Shown here in pieces: positions 31,115 through 40,253 of a DNA stretch of 64,000 nucleotides (the first letter of the stretch is position 1; every line of letters starts with the position of its first letter). Made by a program: the position numbers and the translations under genes. This DNA is from Weeksellaceae bacterium (GTDB lineage: Bacteria > Bacteroidota > Bacteroidia > Flavobacteriales > Weeksellaceae), in assembly GCA_949788275.1 (NCBI GenBank), contig OX460916.1, positions 620,001 to 684,000 of the forward strand, given 5' to 3'. The notes under the pieces were generated by a model. It searched no databases. It worked only from the letters and a program-made list of their open reading frames with translations, and was not told the DNA's origin.

Positions 31115-32478
31115 AAATTAGAACGCGTTTAACACTCCTTTTTACCGTAATTACGGCCACCATTCTTTTGGTGTTTGCCGCTGTTATTTATTTTTCAGCA
31201 AAACAAGACCGTGAACGTGAATTTTATTCGGTTTTAAAAAGTGAAGCCGTAACGAAAGCCAACCTTTTTTTTGAAGCGCAAGTTCCTGTAGAAACGCTTC
31301 AAAATATTTACCGCAATAACCGCCAAACCATTAATGAAGTCGAAGTCGCCATCTATGATCCACAATTCCACTTGCTTTACCACGATGCAGTAGATATCGA
31401 TGTGGTCAAAGAAACCGAAACGCTTATCGATCAAATTTATAGCCGTAAAGAAGTTCACTTTTACCAAGATCAATGGCAAGTGGTGGGAATGGTATATACA
31501 TTCAAAGGCAAACAATACATTATTACAGCAGCAGCTTTAGACCAATATGGGTACAATAAATTAGAGAACCTCCTTCAAAACAGTTTAGTGATTTTTATAA
31601 TTTCACTCGCTTTTATTTACCTCCTTTCCCATTTCTTTACCAATAAAGCACTTAACCCCGTGCGAGAAATGACGGATAAAGCCCGCTTGATCTCTGCCAC
31701 GAACCTCGATTTAAGATTGTCTTCAGGAACCGATGGCGATGAACTGGCCGAACTAGCCAATACCTTCAATGAAATGCTAATGCGCTTAGAAAAGTCGTTT
31801 GATGCCCAAAAACATTTTGTTTCAAACATCTCCCATGAACTGCGTACGCCTTTATCGGCTATTATCGCCGAATTGGAATTGGCATTGGCTAAAGAAAATA
31901 CCAATGAGGGCTATCAAAAAGCTATCGCTTATGCACTAACAGATACCCAAAAATTGGTTCGACTTTCAAATAGTTTATTGGATTTAGCAAAAGCGAGTTA
32001 CGATCCTTCCGAAATTGCTTTCAAAGCGGTTCGCATCGACGAGGTTCTACTCGATGCCATGCAACAGGTTCAACAAGCTAATAGAACGTATAAAGTCGAT
32101 ATACATTTCGAGAATGATTTCGAAGAAGATGAGCAAATATGTGTCAATGGCAACACGTATTTGCTGAAGGTCGCGTTTGCCAATTTAATCGAAAATGGCT
32201 GTAAGTTTTCCACCAACCTTCACAGCCGTGTAACCATATCGTTTAAACCAAGAACGATTGCCTTAACCTTTGTCGATCATGGTATTGGCATTCCAAGCGA
32301 TGAGGTCGCTCATATTTTTACCCCTTTCTACCGAGGACAAAACAGTGAGTTTTCCTATGGTCATGGAATTGGTTTATCGCTTACCCAAAAAATTATCGTG
32401 TTGCACAAAGGGAGTATTCGTGTTGATTCTACTCTAGGAAAAGGAACGCAGTTTCTAATCGAACTTCCCCACTTATAA
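31111..32478 (+). CDS. HAMP-containing sensor histidine kinase
   Basis: The 455-residue protein has two membrane segments (about 10-30 and 155-175) enclosing a periplasmic sensor region, a HAMP domain (about 178-232), the DHp H-box (FVSNISHELRTPLSAI, H242) and an HATPase domain with N (LIENGCKFS), G1 (DHGIGIPSDEV) and G2 (GHGIGLSLTQKI) boxes. It phosphorylates the response regulator encoded just upstream. The signal is unknown; no metal-binding motif is obvious in the sensor part. Confidence 0.95.
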   Translation: MKIRTRLTLLFTVITATILLVFAAVIYFSAKQDREREFYSVLKSEAVTKANLFFEAQVPVETLQNIYRNNRQTINEVEVAIYDPQFHLLYHDAVDIDVVKETETLIDQIYSRKEVHFYQDQWQVVGMVYTFKGKQYIITAAALDQYGYNKLENLLQNSLVIFIISLAFIYLLSHFFTNKALNPVREMTDKARLISATNLDLRLSSGTDGDELAELANTFNEMLMRLEKSFDAQKHFVSNISHELRTPLSAIIAELELALAKENTNEGYQKAIAYALTDTQKLVRLSNSLLDLAKASYDPSEIAFKAVRIDEVLLDAMQQVQQANRTYKVDIHFENDFEEDEQICVNGNTYLLKVAFANLIENGCKFSTNLHSRVTISFKPRTIALTFVDHGIGIPSDEVAHIFTPFYRGQNSEFSYGHGIGLSLTQKIIVLHKGSIRVDSTLGKGTQFLIELPHL

Positions 32479-32517
32479 CACTAAAAAGAAATGTCTACCT
32501 TTGTTAAAATCAATTTT

Positions 32518-32964
32518 ATGCGGTCTATTCAATATCAACTTAACGGGGTGTTCCTTTTTCTGTCTTGCATTCTTTTTGCTCAACAGCCAATGGCGGTGAA
32601 GTGCGATTTTAAATCGGCATCAACCTATTTAAAATCCGCTATTCAAGAGGCCAATATGGAGTTAATAGCGACCATCGATCATAGTGAACTCGCTAAGGAT
32701 CATGGTTTAAAAATGGATCCTACCCACGTTTATCTATTCGGAAACCCAAAAGCAGGTACACCTTTAATGATTAGTAATCCCATGCTGGCTATTGAACTTC
32801 CCTTGAAAATACTAGTCTGGGAAAAAGATCAGCATGTCTACCTACAACAACAGAATTTATCCACAATTCAATCCCAAACCTTAAACGAACAACAGACGCT
32901 TGATAAAATGAATACCTTGCTCAATCAACTCGTGTTGAATGTTCAAAAAAAGTGCATCCACTAA
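32518..32964 (+). CDS. Secreted DUF302 protein
   Basis: The protein is 148 residues from the ATG at 32518, which starts a signal peptide (LFLSCILFAQQ); an ATG at 32491 is also possible. The DUF302 core is clear: TIDHSELAKDHGLKMDPTHVYLFGNPKAGTPLM and LPLKILVWEKDQHVYL. DUF302 proteins are small periplasmic or cytosolic proteins of unknown role, sometimes tied to metal or redox stress. It follows the two-component system by about 40 bp and may be its target. Confidence 0.85.
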   Translation: MRSIQYQLNGVFLFLSCILFAQQPMAVKCDFKSASTYLKSAIQEANMELIATIDHSELAKDHGLKMDPTHVYLFGNPKAGTPLMISNPMLAIELPLKILVWEKDQHVYLQQQNLSTIQSQTLNEQQTLDKMNTLLNQLVLNVQKKCIH

Positions 32965-33076
32965 GTGAAGAGCTTAAGTTAAGACCTATCAACAATCTCG
33001 AGGAATAGTCAATTTACCTGCTTATTTTGTCTAAAATCCGTGTTTTTAAAATCAACCAAATCAAATCAATAAAAAA

Positions 33077-33619
33077 CTAATCAAAATCAACATGTAGACG
33101 ATGTTGTTTACAGGTTAAACATTGAAATAAATAGCCCACTAAATGACCATCTGTTGTTAAGTTGTTCTTGATCAACTCAGAATTAATTCCTAATGAATCG
33201 ATGTCGTCTTTCAACTCGTCCAATAAAGGTTCAATCATCTCACTATCGGCATAACCTACAAAGGCACATGGCGTATGGCAATGCGTTAACCAGGCCTCTT
33301 GTTGCCACGAAAAATAACTCGGTGTTCGGGTGCAGATTTCATCCAGCAATCCTTTAGGAATAGAAGACTCTTCATCGCCAGGCATCACAGCTACGCCTTC
33401 AATACCACAGTAATCATTAAATTCGCCGTCGTATTTTTCAGCGGCTTTTCCGTTGGCGATACACCAAGGGCAAATATAATCGGGCTCTTCAATGCTGTAA
33501 AAAGAACCCACATATTGCAACGATCGCTGCTCATGGCAAATTGAGCATTCCCCTTCATTGGTTTCAAAAAGGTCCAATGCGTATGCATTTGGGTTGTATG
33601 TAAAATGAGGTAGATTCAT
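33077..33619 (-). CDS. CbrC (UPF0167) family protein
   Basis: The 180-residue protein matches the CbrC family: FTYNPNAYALDLFETNEGECSICHEQR, YICPWCIANGKAAEKYDGEFND, and the late LFQCLTCKQHRLHVDFD. The three CxxC pairs suggest a bound metal. In E. coli CbrC is linked to colicin E2 tolerance; the biochemical function is unknown. Confidence 0.88.
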   Translation of the reverse strand: MNLPHFTYNPNAYALDLFETNEGECSICHEQRSLQYVGSFYSIEEPDYICPWCIANGKAAEKYDGEFNDYCGIEGVAVMPGDEESSIPKGLLDEICTRTPSYFSWQQEAWLTHCHTPCAFVGYADSEMIEPLLDELKDDIDSLGINSELIKNNLTTDGHLVGYLFQCLTCKQHRLHVDFD

Positions 33620-33711
33620 TCCAAAATGATTTAAAAAGAATTATAAAGTTAGAAAGAAATTAGTCAAAATTTGTACTTTTCTACTTTAATTCTAACAGAC
33701 ACCAATGCGGT

Positions 33712-34341
33712 ATGTGGTACACATCATTTAAATTTTTCGATCGAACCGAAGGACGAACCGATTTTCCTTTGTCCTATTTTGATCCACCTTTAACACGGGA
33801 TGAAGTTGGTGAATGTATTCCCGGCGATTTAATTCAATTCAGTCAACGTTTTCAAATTGTAAGTCAACACAAAGAACTATTAGCTTATGCAGATGGAGGT
33901 GGAATAATCCATGGTGAAAGAGAGTTTGGTTATTTTTCCCTTACAACCATTCGTTCTTACTACCTCGATTATGGTTTTCACCAATGGGCTGCTTATTTTT
34001 TACCCATCGCCTTCAATGGCGGCGGTAAATTTTATGCCTACGATTTTAGAGATCCAGAAAATATAGCCCTCGTCGTGGTTGGAGCAGGAGATATAGCCTA
34101 TGAAAGCGCTGTTTTCTTAGGCAAAACATTAAACGAAGTGTTGCAAAAACAAACCAATATCGAGGATGAATTGGATGTGCTCTATCCTCAAACAATCAAT
34201 CCAAAAGACGAACAATTGCATAAAATAAACCGAGAATTAACTCAAATAAAACAAGAAAGAGAATTAGGTATTTTACCACTTAAAGCCTATTTCAAAATGA
34301 AACAGGAATTAGAAAATGAAAAACGCGAACTATTAGATTAA
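33712..34341 (+). CDS. SMI1/KNR4 (SUKH)-like protein with C-terminal coiled coil
   Basis: The 209-residue protein has SUKH-like features: the ELLAYADGGGII turn, LPIAFNGGGKFYAYDFRDPENIALVVVGAGD, and the final ESAVFLGKTLNEVL helix. A charged coiled coil follows (about 165-209, LHKINRELTQIKQERELGILPLKAYFKMKQELE). SUKH proteins are commonly immunity proteins of polymorphic toxins, but no toxin gene is adjacent. Confidence 0.6.
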   Translation: MWYTSFKFFDRTEGRTDFPLSYFDPPLTRDEVGECIPGDLIQFSQRFQIVSQHKELLAYADGGGIIHGEREFGYFSLTTIRSYYLDYGFHQWAAYFLPIAFNGGGKFYAYDFRDPENIALVVVGAGDIAYESAVFLGKTLNEVLQKQTNIEDELDVLYPQTINPKDEQLHKINRELTQIKQERELGILPLKAYFKMKQELENEKRELLD

Positions 34342-34458
34342 TGTCGGTTAAATTTGTAATCAGCCTAAATTGAGGTCTTTATGTTTGTTTAAAAGCCTTG
34401 TTAGGTTCGTTTTTTTATCTTTACTCATCAAAAATTACCATAAACTAGACGAATCATC

Positions 34459-35745
34459 ATGAAAAAAATACCCCTATTACTTTCTTCTTTACTATTTACA
34501 ATCCTTTTAAATGGTCAAGAAAAAATAACATCGCTTGAGTTAAATACCGCTTTTAATCAATTTAAAAAGGCCGCCAATAAAGAGAAAAAAATATGGGCTA
34601 AAAACCTCTATGGTCCACTTCTTATCATCGATCCTAGTACCCGCGAAGTTTACGCCAATGCAAAAGATTCTCTCGGTGAATTAACATTAAAAGACGGTAT
34701 TTTTGTTGGGCAATATCCCCAAAATAAACTTATAGCCAATACCCATGTCAAATGGAATGGAACCGATTGGGCAATGGTTATGTTGCCTTTTCCCGAAAAT
34801 AAAAATAACCGCATCGGTCTAATGGCGCATGAACGCTTTCATGTTGTGCAACAAGAATTGGGTTTTTTTGGTAACAACCAAGAAAGTCATCACCTCGACA
34901 AAATCAATGGCCGTATCTATCTTCGGTTAGAACTCGAAGCCTTAAAACAGGCCGTAAAGTCCACCCATAAAGCCACTACAAAAGAACATTTAACCAATGC
35001 CATGGCTTTTCGAAATTTCCGCTATCAACTTTTTCCTGGGGCAGACCGTCTAGAAAATTCATTAGAAATGAATGAAGGTCTTGCTGAATATACCGGTGAA
35101 GCCACCAGTGGGAGGAAAATAAAAGAAAAAGCTACCCATTTTATCCAGCAAATCGATTCTTTTTATCAACAACCCAGTTTTGTACGCTCATTCGCTTACC
35201 AAACCACGCCCATTTACGGCTATCTCCTAGACCAACAAAAAAAAGGATGGAATAGAACAATCAAAGCCGACGACAACTTAGCACAGCTTTTTAACACCGC
35301 CTTTAAACTGCCTAATCAACAGCCCACACAAGCCAAAGTAGATTCGTTAACGACGTTTTATAATGCCGAGTTTATAAGAACAGAAGAAAAGGAAAGAGAA
35401 AAAAAACGTATTGAACGCTTCGCAGGCTATAAAAAACAATTTATAGAACAACCTCACTTTATCATTCCATTAGAAAATATGCGGATTCAATTCAATACCA
35501 ATAATTTATTCCCTTTAGATGATTTCGGAACCGTATACCCAACCATGACGGTAATCGATAAATGGGGGCAGTTAACTGTAAATAAAGGCGGATTATTAGA
35601 TCCTTCATGGAAAAAAATAACACTGACCATGCCCACTAAAATTGACAAAAATAAAGCCGCTGGTGACGGTTGGGAAATCGATTTAAAAGACGGTTACTCC
35701 CTGCATAAAACCGAAGAAGGTAATTATAAATTATCAAAAGAATAA
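34459..35745 (+). CDS. Secreted HExxH metallopeptidase-like protein
   Basis: The 428-residue protein has a signal peptide (LLLSSLLFTILLNGQ). A putative gluzincin site follows: HERFH (H124, E125, H128) and, about 90 residues later, NEGLAEYTGE, whose Glu could be the third zinc ligand. The C-terminal part (about 345-428) is a beta-rich domain. I do not recognise a named family; similar secreted proteins occur in Flavobacteriia. Confidence 0.65.
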   Translation: MKKIPLLLSSLLFTILLNGQEKITSLELNTAFNQFKKAANKEKKIWAKNLYGPLLIIDPSTREVYANAKDSLGELTLKDGIFVGQYPQNKLIANTHVKWNGTDWAMVMLPFPENKNNRIGLMAHERFHVVQQELGFFGNNQESHHLDKINGRIYLRLELEALKQAVKSTHKATTKEHLTNAMAFRNFRYQLFPGADRLENSLEMNEGLAEYTGEATSGRKIKEKATHFIQQIDSFYQQPSFVRSFAYQTTPIYGYLLDQQKKGWNRTIKADDNLAQLFNTAFKLPNQQPTQAKVDSLTTFYNAEFIRTEEKEREKKRIERFAGYKKQFIEQPHFIIPLENMRIQFNTNNLFPLDDFGTVYPTMTVIDKWGQLTVNKGGLLDPSWKKITLTMPTKIDKNKAAGDGWEIDLKDGYSLHKTEEGNYKLSKE

Positions 35746-35767
35746 AGCCAAGGCCAAGCTATACAAG

Positions 35768-35796
35768 AACGGTCGGTTATAACAATCGACCGTTTT
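35768..35796 (+). terminator. Terminator after the HExxH protein gene
   Basis: AACGGTCG pairs with CGACCGTT across an 11-nt loop and is followed by four T. It sits between two convergent genes. Confidence 0.7.
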
Positions 35797-35797
35797 A

Positions 35798-37144
35798 TTA
35801 GGCATACCGTTCCAGTTTTTCACCAAACTTCGTCATATAAACTGCCCATTCTTTCGCATAAACCTCATTATCGTAACGTTGTTTAGCATACGCAATGGTC
35901 TCTTTACTGCAATGGTGACTAAAAATACAGTCCACCCATTCAACCCCATCATCAATCACGGTAAACAAGATTTCCTGTTTATTCAATCCATGCGTTTTAC
36001 ACACCTTATCCAAGTATAAGCCCTTTCCTAGTTTTAAATAACCAATGAGCAAGGCGGGCGTAATAAAAGAAGCAGGAACATCTGTCATATCCGGTTCAAA
36101 ACGGCTATTTTTCATCACCGATAAAATAAGCGCTTCCGAGTAAAATTTTTCAGGAATAAAGCCCAATGAAGTGCCTTTAAGCGCAGCCATTTCACAAATC
36201 TCAACCGTTAAAAAATCATGCGGAATCACCTGTAAGGCAAAACCATCCGCCTTTACCAATGCTATACACAGTGTATCCGTTATATAGACCAATGGCACAT
36301 CTTTTAACGCAGCATAGCTCTTTTGTAAAGCGAAAAGACATAAATCCAAATCTTTGTAACGAGCAGGAACACGTTTCAAATCACGGTAATTAAAGCCCAC
36401 TTTTTTTAACCAATACGCATAATCATTTCCCACTTTACTTATCCCTATATCATCAGGTAAAATACCACTCTTTAAAACCCATTCACCTTGCGCTAAATCG
36501 CGTTTTAACTCCTCAAACGCTGTCGAATCATGAACTAAAAGCGCCTGTAATTTGGGTGATATCAGCCATTCTTCCGTTTCTTCATCCTCGTAGCAATCAT
36601 TTTCTGCCGGGAAATCCTCATCGGTTTTACTATTGTAGTAAAAAAGAATATTCTCACGACGCTTAAAATAAGTAGAATGGTCTTCCACAATAAAAACCGG
36701 TGCCGAAACAACCCCATTACAATTCAAAAAACCATGATTGTAATCGGTCATCACCACCTCTTGTGCAACAATATCCCCTTCAACCACCACATAAGCACCG
36801 CCCAATAAAAGACTCTGACACGCTATATTTCCTTTCACATAAACAAAAGGCCCATAATCCCCCTCTGCATTAATCACTGAGCCATTCACGGTTAAATTAC
36901 CTAGAAAGACCAAGCCCTGAATTGGTCTATCCGTAGACACTTTCAAATCAAAATGCTTCAAGAGAGCCCCCTTCACATCATCGTCAAAAATATCCCAATA
37001 GAAGGACCCATCCATCACCACATCCTTCTCAAAAACAACCAATAAATCACGATCTTCCCAATCATCATACAAATCAAAACCCTCCCATTCATTCAAAATA
37101 GGAAAATCAGTTTTAACATTGAAGTAAGTCTGTATATAAGGCAT
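35798..37144 (-). CDS. Hypothetical protein with bactofilin-like beta-solenoid region
   Basis: The protein is about 448 residues from the ATG at 37144 (MPYIQTYFNVKTDF). Residues about 75-165 read as a parallel beta-solenoid of the polymer-forming type (GLVFLGNLTVNGSVINAEGDYGPFVYVKGNIACQSLLLGGAYVVVEGDI). The rest is alpha-helical with repeated DUF4116-like units (LCLFALQKSYAALKDVP). No signal peptide. I do not recognise the function. Confidence 0.6.
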   Translation of the reverse strand: MPYIQTYFNVKTDFPILNEWEGFDLYDDWEDRDLLVVFEKDVVMDGSFYWDIFDDDVKGALLKHFDLKVSTDRPIQGLVFLGNLTVNGSVINAEGDYGPFVYVKGNIACQSLLLGGAYVVVEGDIVAQEVVMTDYNHGFLNCNGVVSAPVFIVEDHSTYFKRRENILFYYNSKTDEDFPAENDCYEDEETEEWLISPKLQALLVHDSTAFEELKRDLAQGEWVLKSGILPDDIGISKVGNDYAYWLKKVGFNYRDLKRVPARYKDLDLCLFALQKSYAALKDVPLVYITDTLCIALVKADGFALQVIPHDFLTVEICEMAALKGTSLGFIPEKFYSEALILSVMKNSRFEPDMTDVPASFITPALLIGYLKLGKGLYLDKVCKTHGLNKQEILFTVIDDGVEWVDCIFSHHCSKETIAYAKQRYDNEVYAKEWAVYMTKFGEKLERYA

Positions 37145-37220
37145 AGTAAACGATTTAGTCAAACAAATATACACAAAGAAGAGCGTTTACAAAACGAATT
37201 CAATCCTCATAAAATCGATT

Positions 37221-37328
37221 TGGGCGGTCGCTACGCGCCGGGCTATTCGCTCTATCTTTGCGCAAGAACCTCAGGCAATTTAGAAAAAACCAATTTGCGC
37301 AAAGGATGCCGCTGCTATCCCTACCGCT
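37221..37328 (+). repeat. Intergenic hairpin repeat of the GGGC...GGGCTATTCGC class
   Basis: GGGCGGTCGCTACGCGCCGGG, GGGCTATTCGCTCTATCTTTGC, a variable middle, then GCAAAGGATGCCGCTGCTATCCCTA. It has the same blocks in the same order as the minus-strand copy at 17021-17130. A short reading frame across it is not a gene. Confidence 0.75.
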
Positions 37329-37330
37329 GC

Positions 37331-37380
37331 GCTCTTATTTGTATTTGTTTAGACAAACAAATACAAATAAGAGCTTTTTT
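37331..37380 (+). terminator. Perfect 20-bp hairpin with T run
   Basis: Arms 37331-37350 and 37355-37374 are perfectly complementary over 20 bp with a 4-nt loop (AGAC), followed by six T. No plus-strand gene precedes it; it directly follows the hairpin repeat. From 37381 to 38146, about 770 bp before the toxin operon, I see AT-rich DNA without a gene, repeat or clear promoter. Confidence 0.7.
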
Positions 37381-38146
37381 CTTTAAATCAACCAGATTTT
37401 GTAAATGAAAATATGAGTGTTTTAAAAAATAAATAAAAAAAATAACAGTACTTTAATCCCGGTATTTATATGATCATAAATTCCATGATTTTAAAGAATA
37501 AACAATAAGAAACTCTCTACTTAAAATAAGATCTAATCCGACACTAATCTATCGGTGTAAATTGCTTTTTTAATCACATTTTAAGCCAATCTTCATTAAA
37601 TAAGTGTTTATACTCATTTAGATTTATCCACACTCAATAATTTAATAAAGCAAAAAGTATATATAGTGTATTTGGTAATGAGATCGTTGGTCCGTAATAC
37701 AATAGGACACACCTCGTTTTTAAAAGAAAAAATCATTCAATTGATTTCCTAAATAGAATATAATTAATAACTTAGCCGCAAATTAACAACCATTTTATAC
37801 TATCCATCTACTCATTTATTAATTCTACTATGATGAAAAAATCTACTTTAAATCAAATCGAAAGACGGCTATTTCTTTTGAATCCAAATTCTCATAATTG
37901 TATTTAACTCATCTTTAAAAAGATTTTTCTATTCTATTTTTGTCTTATTTAGATTAAATACCTCTTTTATAACCGATTTTAAAGGGTTGGTTATTCTAGA
38001 TTAATCATGCAGTTATCGAATACAGTCTATGATTTAGCTTGTAAACACTAAGTTGCTTTTAATAATTTGCACTTCTTTAACGTTAAGTCACAATAATCAT
38101 AAATCAACCATATTAGCTATTCTTTTATCCATACACCATTCAATTT

Positions 38147-40237
38147 ATGAAGCACATTCTATTCTTTTATATATTTTGCATCAGTTCCTTCGTTCAAATC
38201 CATGCGCAATCAACGCCCGATGAATTACCTCAACCACATATTCGTGTTAAAGTAGGCGTCAAACAAAATGAAGTTCGATTGCGTTGGGCAGTTGATCAAG
38301 CTAGTGCATGGCAAAAAGCAAATACTTTAGGATTTACATTAAAACGATTTACACTTGTTCGAGATGGAAAAACCTTAACTGTTCCTGAAGAAAAAGACTT
38401 AGGACAATTTTTTCCTGCTAAACAAAATCAGTGGGAAGCTATAGTAAATCAGAATGATTATGCTGCAATTGTAGCGCAATCTTTATTTGGTGAAAGTTTT
38501 GAAGTTGAGTTAGGAAATCAAAAACAAGGCGAATTAGAATCAATTTTAAATAAATCCCAAGAACTAGAACAACGATTTGTTTATGCTTTAATGGCTGCAG
38601 ATCTAGATTTTGATGTTGCCACTCTAGCTGGTTGGGGATATATTGACAAAACTGTAAAACCAAATGAACGATACGTTTATATTGTCAATGTTAATCAAAA
38701 TAATACAATAGACAAAGGCGAAGCGTTAGCAATTATTGAAGATAAAGCTCCTGAATTACCAAAACCATTGGATTTTATTGGCATTTTTCAAGATAAATCA
38801 GTGATTTTATCCTGGGAATATATCCAATTAAGAGATGTGTATACGTCATATTTTATTGAACGTTCTGAAGATGGAAAAACATATTCATCTTTGAGTGATT
38901 TACCTGTTGTAAATATGAATAGTGAAGCTCAAAAAGAAGCTCAAAATTTAATTTTTGTAGATTCTTTACAAATAGCGAATAAACCTTATTCATATAGAAT
39001 AAGAGGAAAAACTATTTTTGGAGATTATGGCCCCTATTCGAGTATAGTATCAGGAGAAGGTCGCAAAAAATTAGAAGTAACTCCTCGTATAAAATCAGCC
39101 AAAGTTGGTGATGATGATAAAATTACATTAGAATGGGATTTTCCAAAAGAAAATGAAGTCGAAATTCAAAATTTCGAATTATTGTATTCGCCTACGGATA
39201 AAGAAAATGACTACAAAGTCGTTAAAAATAAGCTTTCAACAAATTTAAGATCTGTTGTCACTAAAAGTGCATCAAGATCTAATTATTATAAAATTAGAGC
39301 ACTTGGAAAAAATAATGATCATCGCGAGTCTTTTTCAGTTCTCGTACAACCAGAAGACAATACGCCTCCAGCAATTCCAACACATTTAAAAGCGAAGATA
39401 GATTCAGCTGGAATTGCTCACATCGAATGGAAACCAAATACAGAAGTAGATTTAGAAGGTTATCATATTTTTAGAGGAAATCAAAAGGGAGAAGAGTTAA
39501 TGCGTATTACAACGCAACCAATTAAACAAGCTGTTTTTAATGATTCGGTTCAATTGGCTAATTTAAACTCGAGCGTTTATTATTATGTAACTGCTGTTGA
39601 TTTTAGAAAAAATCAATCACAACCTTCCGAAATAATTGAAGTTGAAAAACCTGATATTATTCCTCCACAAAATCCTACATTTAATAAATATGAAATAAAA
39701 GATGGCATAATTACGCTTCATTGGTATAAAAGTGTGAGTGAAGATGTGGCGTTGCATCAATTATATCGTATCGATATAGATGAACAAAATACAGCTCCTA
39801 AAAAAATATATGAAACAAAAGAATTAACTCCAACTTTTAGTTTTCAAGATAAAGAACTACAATCTGACAAACGTTATGTCTACTTTTTGAAAGCTGTTGA
39901 TAAAAGTAATTTAGTTTCCAAAGAATCACAACGCATCACTTTACGAAGTATAGATTTAAGACCTAAAAAAGTGATTTCGAATTTAACTGGAACAGCAAAT
40001 ACTCAAAAAGGAAGAATAGATCTGATTTGGAAAAATCAAACAAATGATATCACTGAAATTGTCATTTACAGACAAAAAGAAGGAGAAAAATCTAGTCTAT
40101 TGACGACTCTGAATGGTCAACAAAATTATTTAGAAGATAAAAATGTAACCGTTGGTACGAAATATACCTATTTAATAAAAGCCATGTTGTCTACCAATCA
40201 ACCATCAACAACCGAAAAAATAACCGTAGAATACTAA
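38147..40237 (+). CDS. Secreted fibronectin type III repeat protein
   Basis: The 696-residue protein has a signal peptide (FYIFCISSFVQIHAQ). An N-terminal region of about 190 residues (HIRVKVGVKQNEVRLRWAVD, FVYALMAADLDFDVATLAGWGYID) is followed by about five FN3-like units marked by ISWEY/IEWKP/LHWYK strands and YRIRGKT, YYYVTAVD, YVYFLKAVD ends. It probably presents an extended extracellular or periplasmic scaffold. It is the first gene of the long toxin operon; the next gene starts 16 bp later. No T9SS sorting domain is visible on it. Confidence 0.82.
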   Translation: MKHILFFYIFCISSFVQIHAQSTPDELPQPHIRVKVGVKQNEVRLRWAVDQASAWQKANTLGFTLKRFTLVRDGKTLTVPEEKDLGQFFPAKQNQWEAIVNQNDYAAIVAQSLFGESFEVELGNQKQGELESILNKSQELEQRFVYALMAADLDFDVATLAGWGYIDKTVKPNERYVYIVNVNQNNTIDKGEALAIIEDKAPELPKPLDFIGIFQDKSVILSWEYIQLRDVYTSYFIERSEDGKTYSSLSDLPVVNMNSEAQKEAQNLIFVDSLQIANKPYSYRIRGKTIFGDYGPYSSIVSGEGRKKLEVTPRIKSAKVGDDDKITLEWDFPKENEVEIQNFELLYSPTDKENDYKVVKNKLSTNLRSVVTKSASRSNYYKIRALGKNNDHRESFSVLVQPEDNTPPAIPTHLKAKIDSAGIAHIEWKPNTEVDLEGYHIFRGNQKGEELMRITTQPIKQAVFNDSVQLANLNSSVYYYVTAVDFRKNQSQPSEIIEVEKPDIIPPQNPTFNKYEIKDGIITLHWYKSVSEDVALHQLYRIDIDEQNTAPKKIYETKELTPTFSFQDKELQSDKRYVYFLKAVDKSNLVSKESQRITLRSIDLRPKKVISNLTGTANTQKGRIDLIWKNQTNDITEIVIYRQKEGEKSSLLTTLNGQQNYLEDKNVTVGTKYTYLIKAMLSTNQPSTTEKITVEY

Positions 40238-40253
40238 CCAACCTTATTTTACT

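Noticed and set aside
34459-35745. Toxin-immunity pair made of the HExxH protein and the SUKH-like protein at 33712
   Set aside because: They are separated by 117 bp, the order is reversed from the usual toxin-immunity order, and the HExxH protein has no toxin-delivery domain.
37220-37408. 62-codon frame upstream of the toxin operon
   Set aside because: It consists of the hairpin repeat and the 20-bp inverted repeat; no start context or protein pattern.
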